Shown here piece after piece: positions 44,534 through 52,034 of a stretch of 53,712 bases of DNA (within the stretch, counting starts at the first letter, position 1; each line of letters opens with the position of its first letter). The position numbers were made by a program, and so were the translations under genes. The notes below the pieces were generated by a model. That model did not search any database, was not told the origin of the DNA, and worked only from the letters and a program-made list of their open reading frames with translations. Origin of the DNA: BS750m-G69 sp964441235 (GTDB lineage Bacteria; Fidelibacterota; UBA2242); assembly GCA_964441235.1 (NCBI GenBank), contig CAYTUQ010000023.1, positions 1 through 53,712 on the forward strand, written 5' to 3'.

Positions 44534-45512
44534 TGTTTTCTTCTCCTCTTATATCAGTAACAATCTTAAATGCATAGTTAACTTCTCGTTTACCAAGAAT
44601 AGCATTAAATAAATGATGATTATGAATATAGATGCTACTCTTGCCATTGATTTTTGATTTTAATCGAATGACATCTCCAGCTTTAAGGTTGATAAGTTCT
44701 CTAACTGAGATGGAGCTCTTACCTAAGATTACACGAAGATCAATCGGTGTCAATTTTAAACTCGATTCAATAGAAACTCGTTCATCTTTTGATACTTCCT
44801 GAGTTCCAAATAATATTTTCTCTTGAATTTCAGGGTTTGAAAGAATATCCGATATCCAAATATAGGGATAACAAATGTTCATGATTGTAGCATTTCCTCG
44901 AATCTTAATTTCCATCGATACTACGACCACAGGTTCCGTTGTCGAAACAATCTGCACAAACTCAGGATTAGTTTCAAATCTTGGGAATGAGCATTTAAAT
45001 TTTGTTAACAACGCCCAATTATTGGAAATTTCTTCCGCAATTCGATCTACAACCCGCTCCATAATTTTTCGCTCTATAATCGATACCGCCCTATTATTTG
45101 ATATAAAAGTTCCCTGACCACCAAAAATCCTTTCTACAATCATGATAATAAGCTTTGGACTGATTTCCAGAATAAACTGAGAGTGGGGATTATCAATAAT
45201 TCCAACATATATAGCCCCTGGTGAAGCAATTGATATTACAAATTCCGAGTACATAATTTGATCAATAGCCAGTAAGTTCATTTCAACTATCATTCGCAAC
45301 TGTGCAGATAAATAAACACCAAATTTTCTTGCAAAACCTTTATGAATATTCTCCAACAGGCGCATCTGCTCTTTTGAAATGAGGTTTGGACGTTTAAAAT
45401 CATAGGGTGCAAACTTTTTCCGTTTTCCTACTGCCTCATGGTCTACCTCTTTACCTGTGGCGACACTTTTTAATAAAGCATCAATTTCTTCCTGCGATAG
45501 CACCTTTCCCAT
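44523..45512 (-). CDS. fliM: Flagellar motor switch protein FliM
   Basis: A 329-residue switch protein. The N-terminal CheY-P binding peptide is present (LSQEEIDALL, residues 4-13), followed by YDFKRPNLISKEQMRLLENIH, the GGQGTF middle-domain motif (about 136-141) and a C-terminal SpoA domain (LGKSSISVRELINLKAGDVIRL). Thus chemotactic control by CheY is likely although no che genes occur in the window. Length normal. It follows fliL by 36 bp. Confidence 0.96.
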   Translation of the reverse strand: MGKVLSQEEIDALLKSVATGKEVDHEAVGKRKKFAPYDFKRPNLISKEQMRLLENIHKGFARKFGVYLSAQLRMIVEMNLLAIDQIMYSEFVISIASPGAIYVGIIDNPHSQFILEISPKLIIMIVERIFGGQGTFISNNRAVSIIERKIMERVVDRIAEEISNNWALLTKFKCSFPRFETNPEFVQIVSTTEPVVVVSMEIKIRGNATIMNICYPYIWISDILSNPEIQEKILFGTQEVSKDERVSIESSLKLTPIDLRVILGKSSISVRELINLKAGDVIRLKSKINGKSSIYIHNHHLFNAILGKREVNYAFKIVTDIRGEENNEI

Positions 45513-45548
45513 TAAACTATTTTTCCTCCCTTTCAGAAATCAATTTAT

Positions 45549-46157
45549 TTACTGAAGAATTAATTTTACAAAATAGAGGCTATCAACTTTACCACTGTTT
45601 AGTCGATTATTGATAATTGACATTAACTCTTTTTTCGATTTTTCCTGGAATGAAGGAATTGATATATCCCTGGCTGTTTGAGCTCGGAGATATTTGATAA
45701 ATACATCTCTTAATTGAGGCTCTCTTTTCTCCAACTCCTGGATGATTTTCTTACTACTCGTTTCGATTGCTACCTCAGCAATAACAAAACGATAACCATT
45801 TGATCCCATTGTATTGACAGTCAAATCTTTTAAATCATAAATAAGACCTACCTTTTTTATCCCATTTTCTTCACTTTTTTCAGATTCTATTTTTGCGACC
45901 TGTCTTTTTACCTGAAACTTTCGAGAAATCGGTAATAGAACATATTTTGTCACACCAAACGCTCCGAACAAAACTAAAATAGATATAGCAAAAGGCAGTA
46001 TCCATTTTGACTTAGTAGAGATTTTTTTACTGATTATTTCATCTTTTTCCTTACTTTCTATCTCCTTTGCCTTTTTAGGCTCATTGATATTTTCCTTATT
46101 GTCTGCCATTATCTTTTCCTCATTGTCTGCCATTATCTTTTCCTCATTGTCTGCCAT
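45549..46157 (-). CDS. fliL: Flagellar basal-body associated protein FliL
   Basis: A 202-residue FliL. A single membrane helix lies at about 51-74 (WILPFAISILVLFGAFGVTKYVL), followed by the periplasmic domain with YDLKDLTVNTMGSNGYRFVIAEVAIE and FIKYLRAQTARDISI. FliL supports stator function. The N-terminus holds three tandem copies of an eight-residue unit (MADNEEKI), each DNA copy carrying a Shine-Dalgarno and an ATG (46157, 46133, 46109), so the start is ambiguous. A gap of 1 kb with repeats separates it from motB. Confidence in the product is high; in the start it is low. Confidence 0.9.
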   Translation of the reverse strand: MADNEEKIMADNEEKIMADNKENINEPKKAKEIESKEKDEIISKKISTKSKWILPFAISILVLFGAFGVTKYVLLPISRKFQVKRQVAKIESEKSEENGIKKVGLIYDLKDLTVNTMGSNGYRFVIAEVAIETSSKKIIQELEKREPQLRDVFIKYLRAQTARDISIPSFQEKSKKELMSIINNRLNSGKVDSLYFVKLILQ

Positions 46158-46170
46158 TATCTTTTCCTCA
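46099..46170 (-). repeat. Triplicated 24-bp translation-start unit of fliL
   Basis: The unit TGAGGAAAAGATAATGGCAG plus ACAA repeats three times almost perfectly. Each copy has GAGGA seven bases before an ATG, all in frame. A fourth, decayed unit (TAAGGAAAATATC) follows in the coding region. Confidence 0.85.
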
Positions 46171-46242
46171 TGCTCAGTAAATGTTTTTTATTAATTTTTC
46201 TTATAGTGTGTCACATCTCAATTCAATTTTGCTAAGTACAAT

Positions 46243-46258
46243 CTCAAAATTTATGCCA
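46243..46258 (-). promoter_or_regulatory. Weak sigma-54-like site upstream of fliL
   Basis: On the minus strand TGGCATAAATTTTGAG lies about 85 bp ahead of the fliL start. The -24 half (TGGCA) is good; the -12 half reads TTGAG where TTGCW is expected, losing the important GC. It is reported as a weak candidate only. Confidence 0.28.
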
Positions 46259-46648
46259 TGACTTTTTCTTGCTTTGGATATAATACATATAATATCGGTA
46301 AAATTGAGACAAAGTGTGATTATGAATTTTCATCGCACAGTTCTATGTCAAACAACGACTTTTAAAATAATATAAAACTAAGATTTGTTCTGATTGATTT
46401 TCATATATAACCATATAATAAACTGTAAGTTATAATTGTCTATTACATACAATAACTCACCTGTTCTTAATATGATAATATTAAGCAGATAAGTATCAAC
46501 TAAACTTTCAGAAATTGAAAATATCTGAAAACTATTTAAAACTATTGACCATATTTCTCAATTGACATAAATAACTAACAGGAAATAATTTCCACCATCT
46601 TCTTACTTTTTCCCTATTCCGTAAAATAAATTAAACAAAATTTAGGAG

Positions 46649-46779
46649 TTAAGGGGGTGTAATAATCCCGATGTATCGGGACAAATCTAATACATAACTA
46701 ATCCATACGGATCTGTATAGACTGCTTAATAGCAACATGTGATAATCAAATATACAACTTATTCTATTACACCCCCTAA
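46649..46779. repeat. MITE-like inverted-repeat element, family B copy 2
   Basis: Left end TTAAGGGGGTGTAATAAT (46649-46666), right end TTATTCTATTACACCCCCTAA (46759-46779). TCCCGATGTATCGGGA inside the left half makes its own hairpin. The right end closely matches the right end of copy 1 at 30479-30499. Confidence 0.7.
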
Positions 46780-46953
46780 ATATTATTTCTAGTGCCGTGT
46801 CACACTTGTGTCGATCCATAGGATTCCTTTGGAAAGACATCTCTTCGAGACGAGACAAGCGCCCTCGTACAGTCACTACGTTCCTTATGGGGCAGGCAAA
46901 TATCAAATAAGTTCTTCTAAAGGTCACGCAGGACTCCTATCGGAGAATCTCTA

Positions 46954-46975
46954 TCCCAGAGGGATCTCTCCGAGA
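46954..46975. repeat. Double-hairpin repeat
   Basis: CCC-AGA-GGG then TCTC-TCC-GAGA. It is placed downstream of motB's stop, on the plus strand orientation. Same design as 3445-3465 and 23458-23479. Confidence 0.58.
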
Positions 46976-47163
46976 CTAGACAATAACCAAATATAGAAAT
47001 TCAAAATAGTTTCGGTATAGTTTTGGTTATTTTAATTTGAGATTTTGAAATTATTTGTGATTTGTGATTTGTGATTTTCTTCAATTGCTAAGTTATCTTA
47101 GAAACTCTATACTGGACTGCGAAGCTTGAGTTATTTAATATTTAAAATATTTTGCTGTTTCAT

Positions 47164-47859
47164 CTATTCCCAGGTAACAAGGAATTCAACTCGCCTATTT
47201 TTTCTTCGGTTCTCCGGTGAATTATTTGGAACCAGGGGTCTATATTCAGAATATCCTACAGCAGCAAAAATCTCTGGCGAAAGATTATCAACATTAATGA
47301 AGTAATTGATGACACTTAGCGCTCTGGCTGTAGATAACTCCCAGTTTGAAGGAAACTCCGCCGTAACAATGGGAAGGTCATCCGTATGTCCACAGACCAA
47401 CACTTCTCCTGCCTTGGTTCCAATTGTTTTTCCAACAATATCCAGAAGAGGAAATGATTCCTGTTTCAAATCTGCCTTTCCAAGGTCAAAAAGAATTCTG
47501 CTACCTAACTGAATAAGTATTCCCCCTTCACGGACTTCTACAGATACATCTTCTTCAAACCCCAATTCTTTAGCAATTTTTTCCATTTCTATAACACTTT
47601 CATAAATACCCGCTTTTTTCAACTGGTCATATTTAGGAGCTTTATCTGACCTGTCACTAATAATTGACCTGTGTTTTTGCAGAACGCCAAGTGCTCCTTT
47701 TAAAGAATACATAGCTGAACCAAACTTAATAGTATCAATACTTGAAAATGATATCAGTAAAATAAAAAAGGTAAGCAGTAATGTAGTCATGTCACCATAA
47801 GTTGTCATCCAGCCTGGTGAGGAAGGCATCTGAAATTCCTCTTTTTTCTTTTTTCTCAT
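47164..47859 (-). CDS. motB: Flagellar stator protein MotB
   Basis: A 231-residue stator subunit. A single N-terminal membrane helix (about 26-42) is preceded by GWMTTYGDMTTLLL, where D23 is the ion-binding aspartate. The OmpA-like peptidoglycan-binding domain (about 100-231) includes GSRILFDLGKADL, VCGHTDDLPI and SNWELSTARALSVINYF. Whether it uses protons or sodium ions cannot be decided safely. It follows motA by 26 bp. Confidence 0.95.
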   Translation of the reverse strand: MRKKKKEEFQMPSSPGWMTTYGDMTTLLLTFFILLISFSSIDTIKFGSAMYSLKGALGVLQKHRSIISDRSDKAPKYDQLKKAGIYESVIEMEKIAKELGFEEDVSVEVREGGILIQLGSRILFDLGKADLKQESFPLLDIVGKTIGTKAGEVLVCGHTDDLPIVTAEFPSNWELSTARALSVINYFINVDNLSPEIFAAVGYSEYRPLVPNNSPENRRKNRRVEFLVTWE

Positions 47860-47885
47860 AGAGACCTCTTTAAGGTATTTTTTAT

Positions 47886-48674
47886 CTATTTCTTCTTAGG
47901 ATTTTCTGCATTTGCTTCATTATTGATACGCAATTTCGGTGAAACGAAGTTTAAAAGCTTTCGATTGATATTCTTCGGATGTTCACCATATTGGATGGAT
48001 AGAACACCCTCGATTATCATTTCTTTCACAGCAACCTCTTGATCTGAACGATTCTTCAATTTTCCGGCAATTGGAAGAAATATGAGATTAGATGCTAATG
48101 CTCCATAAAATGTTGTAATTAACGCTATTGCCATCCCTTCCCCAATACTTGTAGGATCATCTAACGTCTTCAGCATAGCTATAAGCCCCATCAACGTTCC
48201 GATCATGCCAAAAGCTGGGGAATAAGTTCCTAGCGATAAGAATATCTGTTGACCTTTTTTATGACGCTCTATCAGGTAATTTAGTTCTGCTTCCATTGCA
48301 TTCCTGATAGTTTCTGGCTCAGTTCCATCAACAGTCATTTCAAGTCCTATACGCATAAAATCGCTATCTATTTTGCGAAGTTCTTTATCAATAGCTAAAA
48401 TCCCTTCACGCCTTGCTTTTATGGATAGACTAACAAAAATGTCGATAATATCTAATGCCCGTGTTTCATCCTTTGTGAATGCTTTTCTTACTACTCCTAT
48501 AACTCCAATTACTTCTTTAAGAGGGAAATTCACTAAAATAGCAGCCATTGTTCCACCTCCCACAACCATGAATGAGGGAAGATGGATAAAAATGTCCAGG
48601 TTACCACCGCTTACGATGGTATACATTATAAGCCCTAATCCAGATAATATGCCGAGAATTGTTGCTAAATCCAC
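47886..48674 (-). CDS. motA: Flagellar stator protein MotA
   Basis: A 262-residue four-helix stator subunit. Helix 1 begins at residue 2 (ATILGILSGLGLIMYTIV), helix 2 at about 30 (LPSFMVVGGGTMAAILVNF), helices 3 and 4 at about 150-200 (SPAFGMIGTLMGLIAML; MAIALITTFYGALASNLIFLPI). The cytoplasmic loop has the charged ARREGILAIDKEL segment that contacts FliG. Normal size. The gene starts the motAB pair. Confidence 0.96.
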   Translation of the reverse strand: MDLATILGILSGLGLIMYTIVSGGNLDIFIHLPSFMVVGGGTMAAILVNFPLKEVIGVIGVVRKAFTKDETRALDIIDIFVSLSIKARREGILAIDKELRKIDSDFMRIGLEMTVDGTEPETIRNAMEAELNYLIERHKKGQQIFLSLGTYSPAFGMIGTLMGLIAMLKTLDDPTSIGEGMAIALITTFYGALASNLIFLPIAGKLKNRSDQEVAVKEMIIEGVLSIQYGEHPKNINRKLLNFVSPKLRINNEANAENPKKK

Positions 48675-48838
48675 TCTCTATACCTACACTCAATAAGTCT
48701 TACGGGAATTACAAACTATCCAATGGATCGACGAACTATTCAAATTGACACAAACTTTGCGAAAGCTATTCAAAAGAAATCCGCAGTGCTTACCTGTATC
48801 CTTCACGTTACCGGAAGCGAACTTTCGCAAAGATTCTT

Positions 48839-48896
48839 TCACCATCAACCATCCACCATCCACCATCCACCATTAACCATTAACCATTTACCATTT
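48839..48896. repeat. CCATCCA/CCATTAA low-complexity tract
   Basis: About eight 7-bp units (CCATCAA, CCATCCA, CCATTAA, CCATTTA). Related to the tract at 20985-21125. Confidence 0.7.
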
Positions 48897-48953
48897 ATTT
48901 CTATGGATCTCAAACCAATTTTAATGGAATCGTCCCAATACTTCATCACTCCA

Positions 48954-49024
48954 TTCAGCCCGTGTAATAACTGCGGCAAAAGATAAAAAAAGAAAAGAGA
49001 AACAACATATTACACAGGGTGAAC
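48954..49024. repeat. Family E inverted-repeat element, 71 bp
   Basis: Ends TTCAGCCCGTGTAATA (48954-48969) and TATTACACAGGGTGAA (49009-49024). The inner eight bases, GTGTAATA, pair perfectly yet differ from other copies. It lies 86 bp from the flgE stop. Confidence 0.72.
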
Positions 49025-49110
49025 GGTTACAAGACCATAGTCCTGCCAGCATCCTGCCCGACAGGACTATTTTCACAAAATGAACAAATTGATAAAAACA
49101 AATTACCATA

Positions 49111-50646
49111 TTACCGTTTTAATCTTGTCGCTTCTTCAAGTATTGCATCAAATGTAGTAATAACCCGGGCGGAAGCTTGAAATGCTCTTTGTGCCTCGAT
49201 CATCTTTGTAAATTGATCTGCCATATCAACAGTCGATACTTCAAGAGAGCCTGATTCGATTGATGCCCCAAAATTATTTTCAGAATCAAACTGGGGAATT
49301 CCACTTTCGGAAGTAGCTATGAAATTACTGCCATTAACTTTCGTCAATCCACCGGGATTATTGAACTTCGCCAATGCCACCTGACCAAGTTTTAAATCCT
49401 CGCCATTAGTAAACAACCCGATGACAGAACCATCAGAATCAACATAAAAATCTTTCAATGACCCCGATTTTCTACCATCCTGTTTTCTTACAAGCAGTGT
49501 CGAAACTGAATCATATTGAGAAACTCCACTGTATCCTTCGTAGGGTCCAAGGCGAATACTAATATTCATTTCTTCAGCTCCGCCCTCTGGAGCGAAAGTA
49601 AATGGAATAATACCATCACCTTCAAGTTCTCCAAACTCATCGAAGTTAACTTTACCAGATTCGTCACTTGAAATTACTCCATCAGAACAGGCAATTCTCC
49701 ATTCCCATTCTCCCGCATTTGCTGTCCTTATGAATTCCATTGTCAGAGTGTGACCATTACCTAAACTATCATAGGCAACTGCCGACGCTGTTACCTCGCC
49801 TGATCCAGGGAGTGTATTGACAAAGCTAAGGTTGGATAATTTTCCCGTATTCCCAGTGTCGGCAGCTATCCTAATAGTTGTTTGACTTTTACCGGTCTTA
49901 TCATCTGTCAGAACAATTTTTCCGTCAGTTATTGCTGCAGTAGCTTTACCTGCATATACAGTATTAATAACTGTCAATAAAGCATCTAAGGTATCGTCAA
50001 CAACATATGTATACTCACCAGACACAGCGTTACCATCAGAATCTGTTCCTGTAATTGTAAATTTATCACCGGCAGTTAAATTAGTCGCCTGCGATAGATC
50101 ACTTAGTTTTGTTGCGCCTGTTGCAGGACTGCCGTCTGCAATAGTAAATGCGCCTCCACTGGACCATACTTCGTGAACAGCTTCTAATGATGCATTCAAA
50201 TTTCCGTTAAGCCATAAGTTTTTGCTTGCTTCTGCGGGCATGACGAGGTTATTGTCAATGATTATGTCATTCATCGACGATACGTCACTAACTGATTCTC
50301 CCATCCAGCCCTGGAGTGCAAAGCCACTGCTGTTTACCAACTTTCCGTTGGAATCGATCGAAAACGCCCCTGCTCGTGTGTACAAAGGTTCTTCACTATT
50401 CTCATTCCGTACAACAAAGAAACCATCACCTTGAATAGCAAGGTCGCTGGCATTACCGGTAAATTCTAAGGCACCCTGTTTGAATGTCGTTCTAGAAATG
50501 CCGGTTACTGACCCTAAAGTTTCAAGAAACGTCATCCTGCTCGACTTGTACCCGGTTGTGTTGATATTGGCAATATTCGAACCGAGCAGCTCAAGTCTTT
50601 CTTGCTGTCTCCTCAAAGCCGATACTGGAATGTAAAATGAACTCAT
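49111..50646 (-). CDS. flgE: Flagellar hook protein FlgE
   Basis: A 511-residue hook protein. The N-terminal rod/hook segment LELLGSNIANINTTGYKSSRM and ASDLAIQGDGFFVV are family marks; the C-terminal helix is DMADQFTKMIEAQRAFQASARV. The middle (about 160-290) is a Thr/Ser/Asp-rich variable domain exposed on the hook surface. It is longer than enterobacterial FlgE (about 400) but ordinary for many phyla. It follows a flagellar operon protein by 84 bp. Confidence 0.96.
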   Translation of the reverse strand: MSSFYIPVSALRRQQERLELLGSNIANINTTGYKSSRMTFLETLGSVTGISRTTFKQGALEFTGNASDLAIQGDGFFVVRNENSEEPLYTRAGAFSIDSNGKLVNSSGFALQGWMGESVSDVSSMNDIIIDNNLVMPAEASKNLWLNGNLNASLEAVHEVWSSGGAFTIADGSPATGATKLSDLSQATNLTAGDKFTITGTDSDGNAVSGEYTYVVDDTLDALLTVINTVYAGKATAAITDGKIVLTDDKTGKSQTTIRIAADTGNTGKLSNLSFVNTLPGSGEVTASAVAYDSLGNGHTLTMEFIRTANAGEWEWRIACSDGVISSDESGKVNFDEFGELEGDGIIPFTFAPEGGAEEMNISIRLGPYEGYSGVSQYDSVSTLLVRKQDGRKSGSLKDFYVDSDGSVIGLFTNGEDLKLGQVALAKFNNPGGLTKVNGSNFIATSESGIPQFDSENNFGASIESGSLEVSTVDMADQFTKMIEAQRAFQASARVITTFDAILEEATRLKR

Positions 50647-50730
50647 TTTGATCCCCCTTCTTTCTTATCCGCATCATTCGTTCAGCGGATAGAGGGCTTC
50701 CCTTACAGGGACCAGCCCTTTTGTTTGTTA

Positions 50731-51129
50731 TTATACAATCGCGACACTATCGATGTTTGTAAATACATTACCAAGTGTAGCCTCCTCTGTCAGTGCTGTA
50801 ACCACTGTTCTGTTTTTCACACTGACAATATATGCCTTTTTGTCCACCAGGATCAGTGAACTCCTGGCACCTTTTTCCTCTGCTAATTTTAGTCCGCTAT
50901 TCAACCGAGATAAGTCCATCGAAGTCAAATTAATTTGGCGTTCATTCAATCTTCGCATTGCATGGGCAGAGAATTTAAGATCATCTTTCTTATTGATCTC
51001 TTCTCCAAGTATATCAGAGAATTTTAACCCTGTCGGTTTTGTTTTTCCTGAAGTGTACCCGGGAGACGAAATCTTATTTGGTCTAATAGGGACGCAATTA
51101 TGTCCTACTTGTAATTCTCCTATTTTCAT
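50731..51129 (-). CDS. Flagellar operon protein (TIGR02530 type)
   Basis: A 132-residue protein of the small family usually encoded between flgD and flgE. The core is LKFSAHAMRRLNERQINLTSMDLSRLNSGLKLAEEKGARSSLILVDKKAYIVSVKNRTVVTAL-type sequence, with HAMRRLNER as the best mark. Its biochemical role is not known, although position suggests hook assembly. The ATG has an AGGAGG ribosome-binding site. Confidence 0.88.
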   Translation of the reverse strand: MKIGELQVGHNCVPIRPNKISSPGYTSGKTKPTGLKFSDILGEEINKKDDLKFSAHAMRRLNERQINLTSMDLSRLNSGLKLAEEKGARSSLILVDKKAYIVSVKNRTVVTALTEEATLGNVFTNIDSVAIV

Positions 51130-51327
51130 TCAAACCTCCTATCCTGGACAAGCCCCGTGGAATAACTATCATAATGATCGTTCACCATAAGAAACAGCAA
51201 TATTCTACGGGGCAAGCCAGAATTTCGAATTTCAAATTTCCCCAAAGGGACGCCTTTACAAAGGAATCTTCGATCGGAGCAAATTTCTCCGAAGGAATGC
51301 CTATGACACAAAAAAACAAAAAATTGA
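51130..51327. repeat. Gap with family E copy and hairpin repeat
   Basis: A 68-bp family E element (51149-51216, ends CAAGCCCCGTGGAATA and TATTCTACGGGGCAAG) is followed by CCC-AAA-GGG (51241-51249) and degenerate hairpin repeats with AATCTTCGATCGGA. The 84 bp at 51143-51226 are about 90% identical to the reverse complement of 20636-20719. Lies between flgD and the flagellar operon protein gene. Confidence 0.75.
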
Positions 51328-52014
51328 CTAATCATTACTTACCTCTCCTATTTCAACTACAGATGAAAATGAAACCTCCTCTCCATTAATCATAAGAATG
51401 GCTTTTCCATCTTCATATCTTATTCCCGTGGCAGTACCAACGATTAAAGGGGTTACAGATATGTCATTTCCATCAATACCGGTCGCCTCAACCGTGAAGT
51501 GATATGTGCCTTCCTGAACTGTTTGTCCTTCACTATTTTTTCCATCCCAGCTTAAATTATTCTCACCATCAGACAAATTGTTAGCTGTAAGTACATTTAC
51601 AGTATCGCCATTACTGTCAGTGATCGTAACTTTCACATCCTGTGCAAATCCATCTAATCGAAATGTAAGATCCGCCGTACCGTCGGCTTCAATCATTACC
51701 GTATCTCCAATAGCCTTTGCACTCCTTCCTATGATAGAAGCAGCCATTGTGTTATTGATAGTCTGAGCAAGAATTAGATCAGCTTCAACACCTTGTTCAA
51801 TGTTAGAATTAATGCCCTGTAATTGCTCTAATGAACTGAATTGTGCCAACTGTGCTGCAAAATCCTGACTTTCCATAGGTGACATTGGGTCCTGATGACT
51901 TAATTGCGTAATCAACAGCTTGAGGAAATCATCTTTCGCCATATTTGTTCCACTTAAAGAACCGGTCTCTGCATGAAATCCAATATTATTGTTAATAGCA
52001 TCTGTTTCAAACAT
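51328..52014 (-). CDS. flgD: Hook cap protein FlgD
   Basis: A 228-residue hook scaffold/cap. The N-terminal family mark is MAKDDFLKLLITQLSHQDPMSPMESQDFAAQLAQFSSLEQL-type sequence (about 25-65). A FlgD Ig-like (FLG_D) domain follows (VKVTITDSNGDTVNVL, then LSWDGKNSEGQTVQEGTYHF). FlgD caps the growing hook and is then shed. AGGAGGTG precedes the ATG. The gene order fliK-flgD-flgE is standard. Confidence 0.95.
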   Translation of the reverse strand: MFETDAINNNIGFHAETGSLSGTNMAKDDFLKLLITQLSHQDPMSPMESQDFAAQLAQFSSLEQLQGINSNIEQGVEADLILAQTINNTMAASIIGRSAKAIGDTVMIEADGTADLTFRLDGFAQDVKVTITDSNGDTVNVLTANNLSDGENNLSWDGKNSEGQTVQEGTYHFTVEATGIDGNDISVTPLIVGTATGIRYEDGKAILMINGEEVSFSSVVEIGEVSND

Positions 52015-52034
52015 AATTCACCTCCTTTCACATT

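Larger units (their letters stand above)
46158..47163. other. One-kilobase repeat-bearing gap between motB and fliL
   Basis: No supported gene. From right to left on the plus strand numbering it contains a double-hairpin module (46954-46975), a repeat of GGTCACGCAGGACTCC (46921-46936), a GTGTCGATCCATAGGATTCC repeat (46810-46829) and a MITE-like family B element (46649-46779). The segment 46270-46640 is AT-rich with no feature I can name. Confidence 0.6.
48675..49110. other. Repeat-bearing gap between flgE and motA
   Basis: Here many flagellar arrays carry flbD; no such gene is found in 436 bp. It holds a CCATCCA/CCATTAA low-complexity tract (48839-48896) and a family E element (48954-49024). 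An open frame at 48921-49109 overlaps the element and is not credible. Confidence 0.6.

Noticed and set aside
21713..48700. Sigma-28 (FliA) promoters upstream of flgL, motA and csrA
   Set aside because: I looked for TAAAGTTT-N11-GCCGATAA on the minus strand in these gaps and found no close match by eye.
48921..49109. 62-codon frame in the place where flbD is often found
   Set aside because: The sequence has no FlbD features and overlaps a family E inverted repeat.
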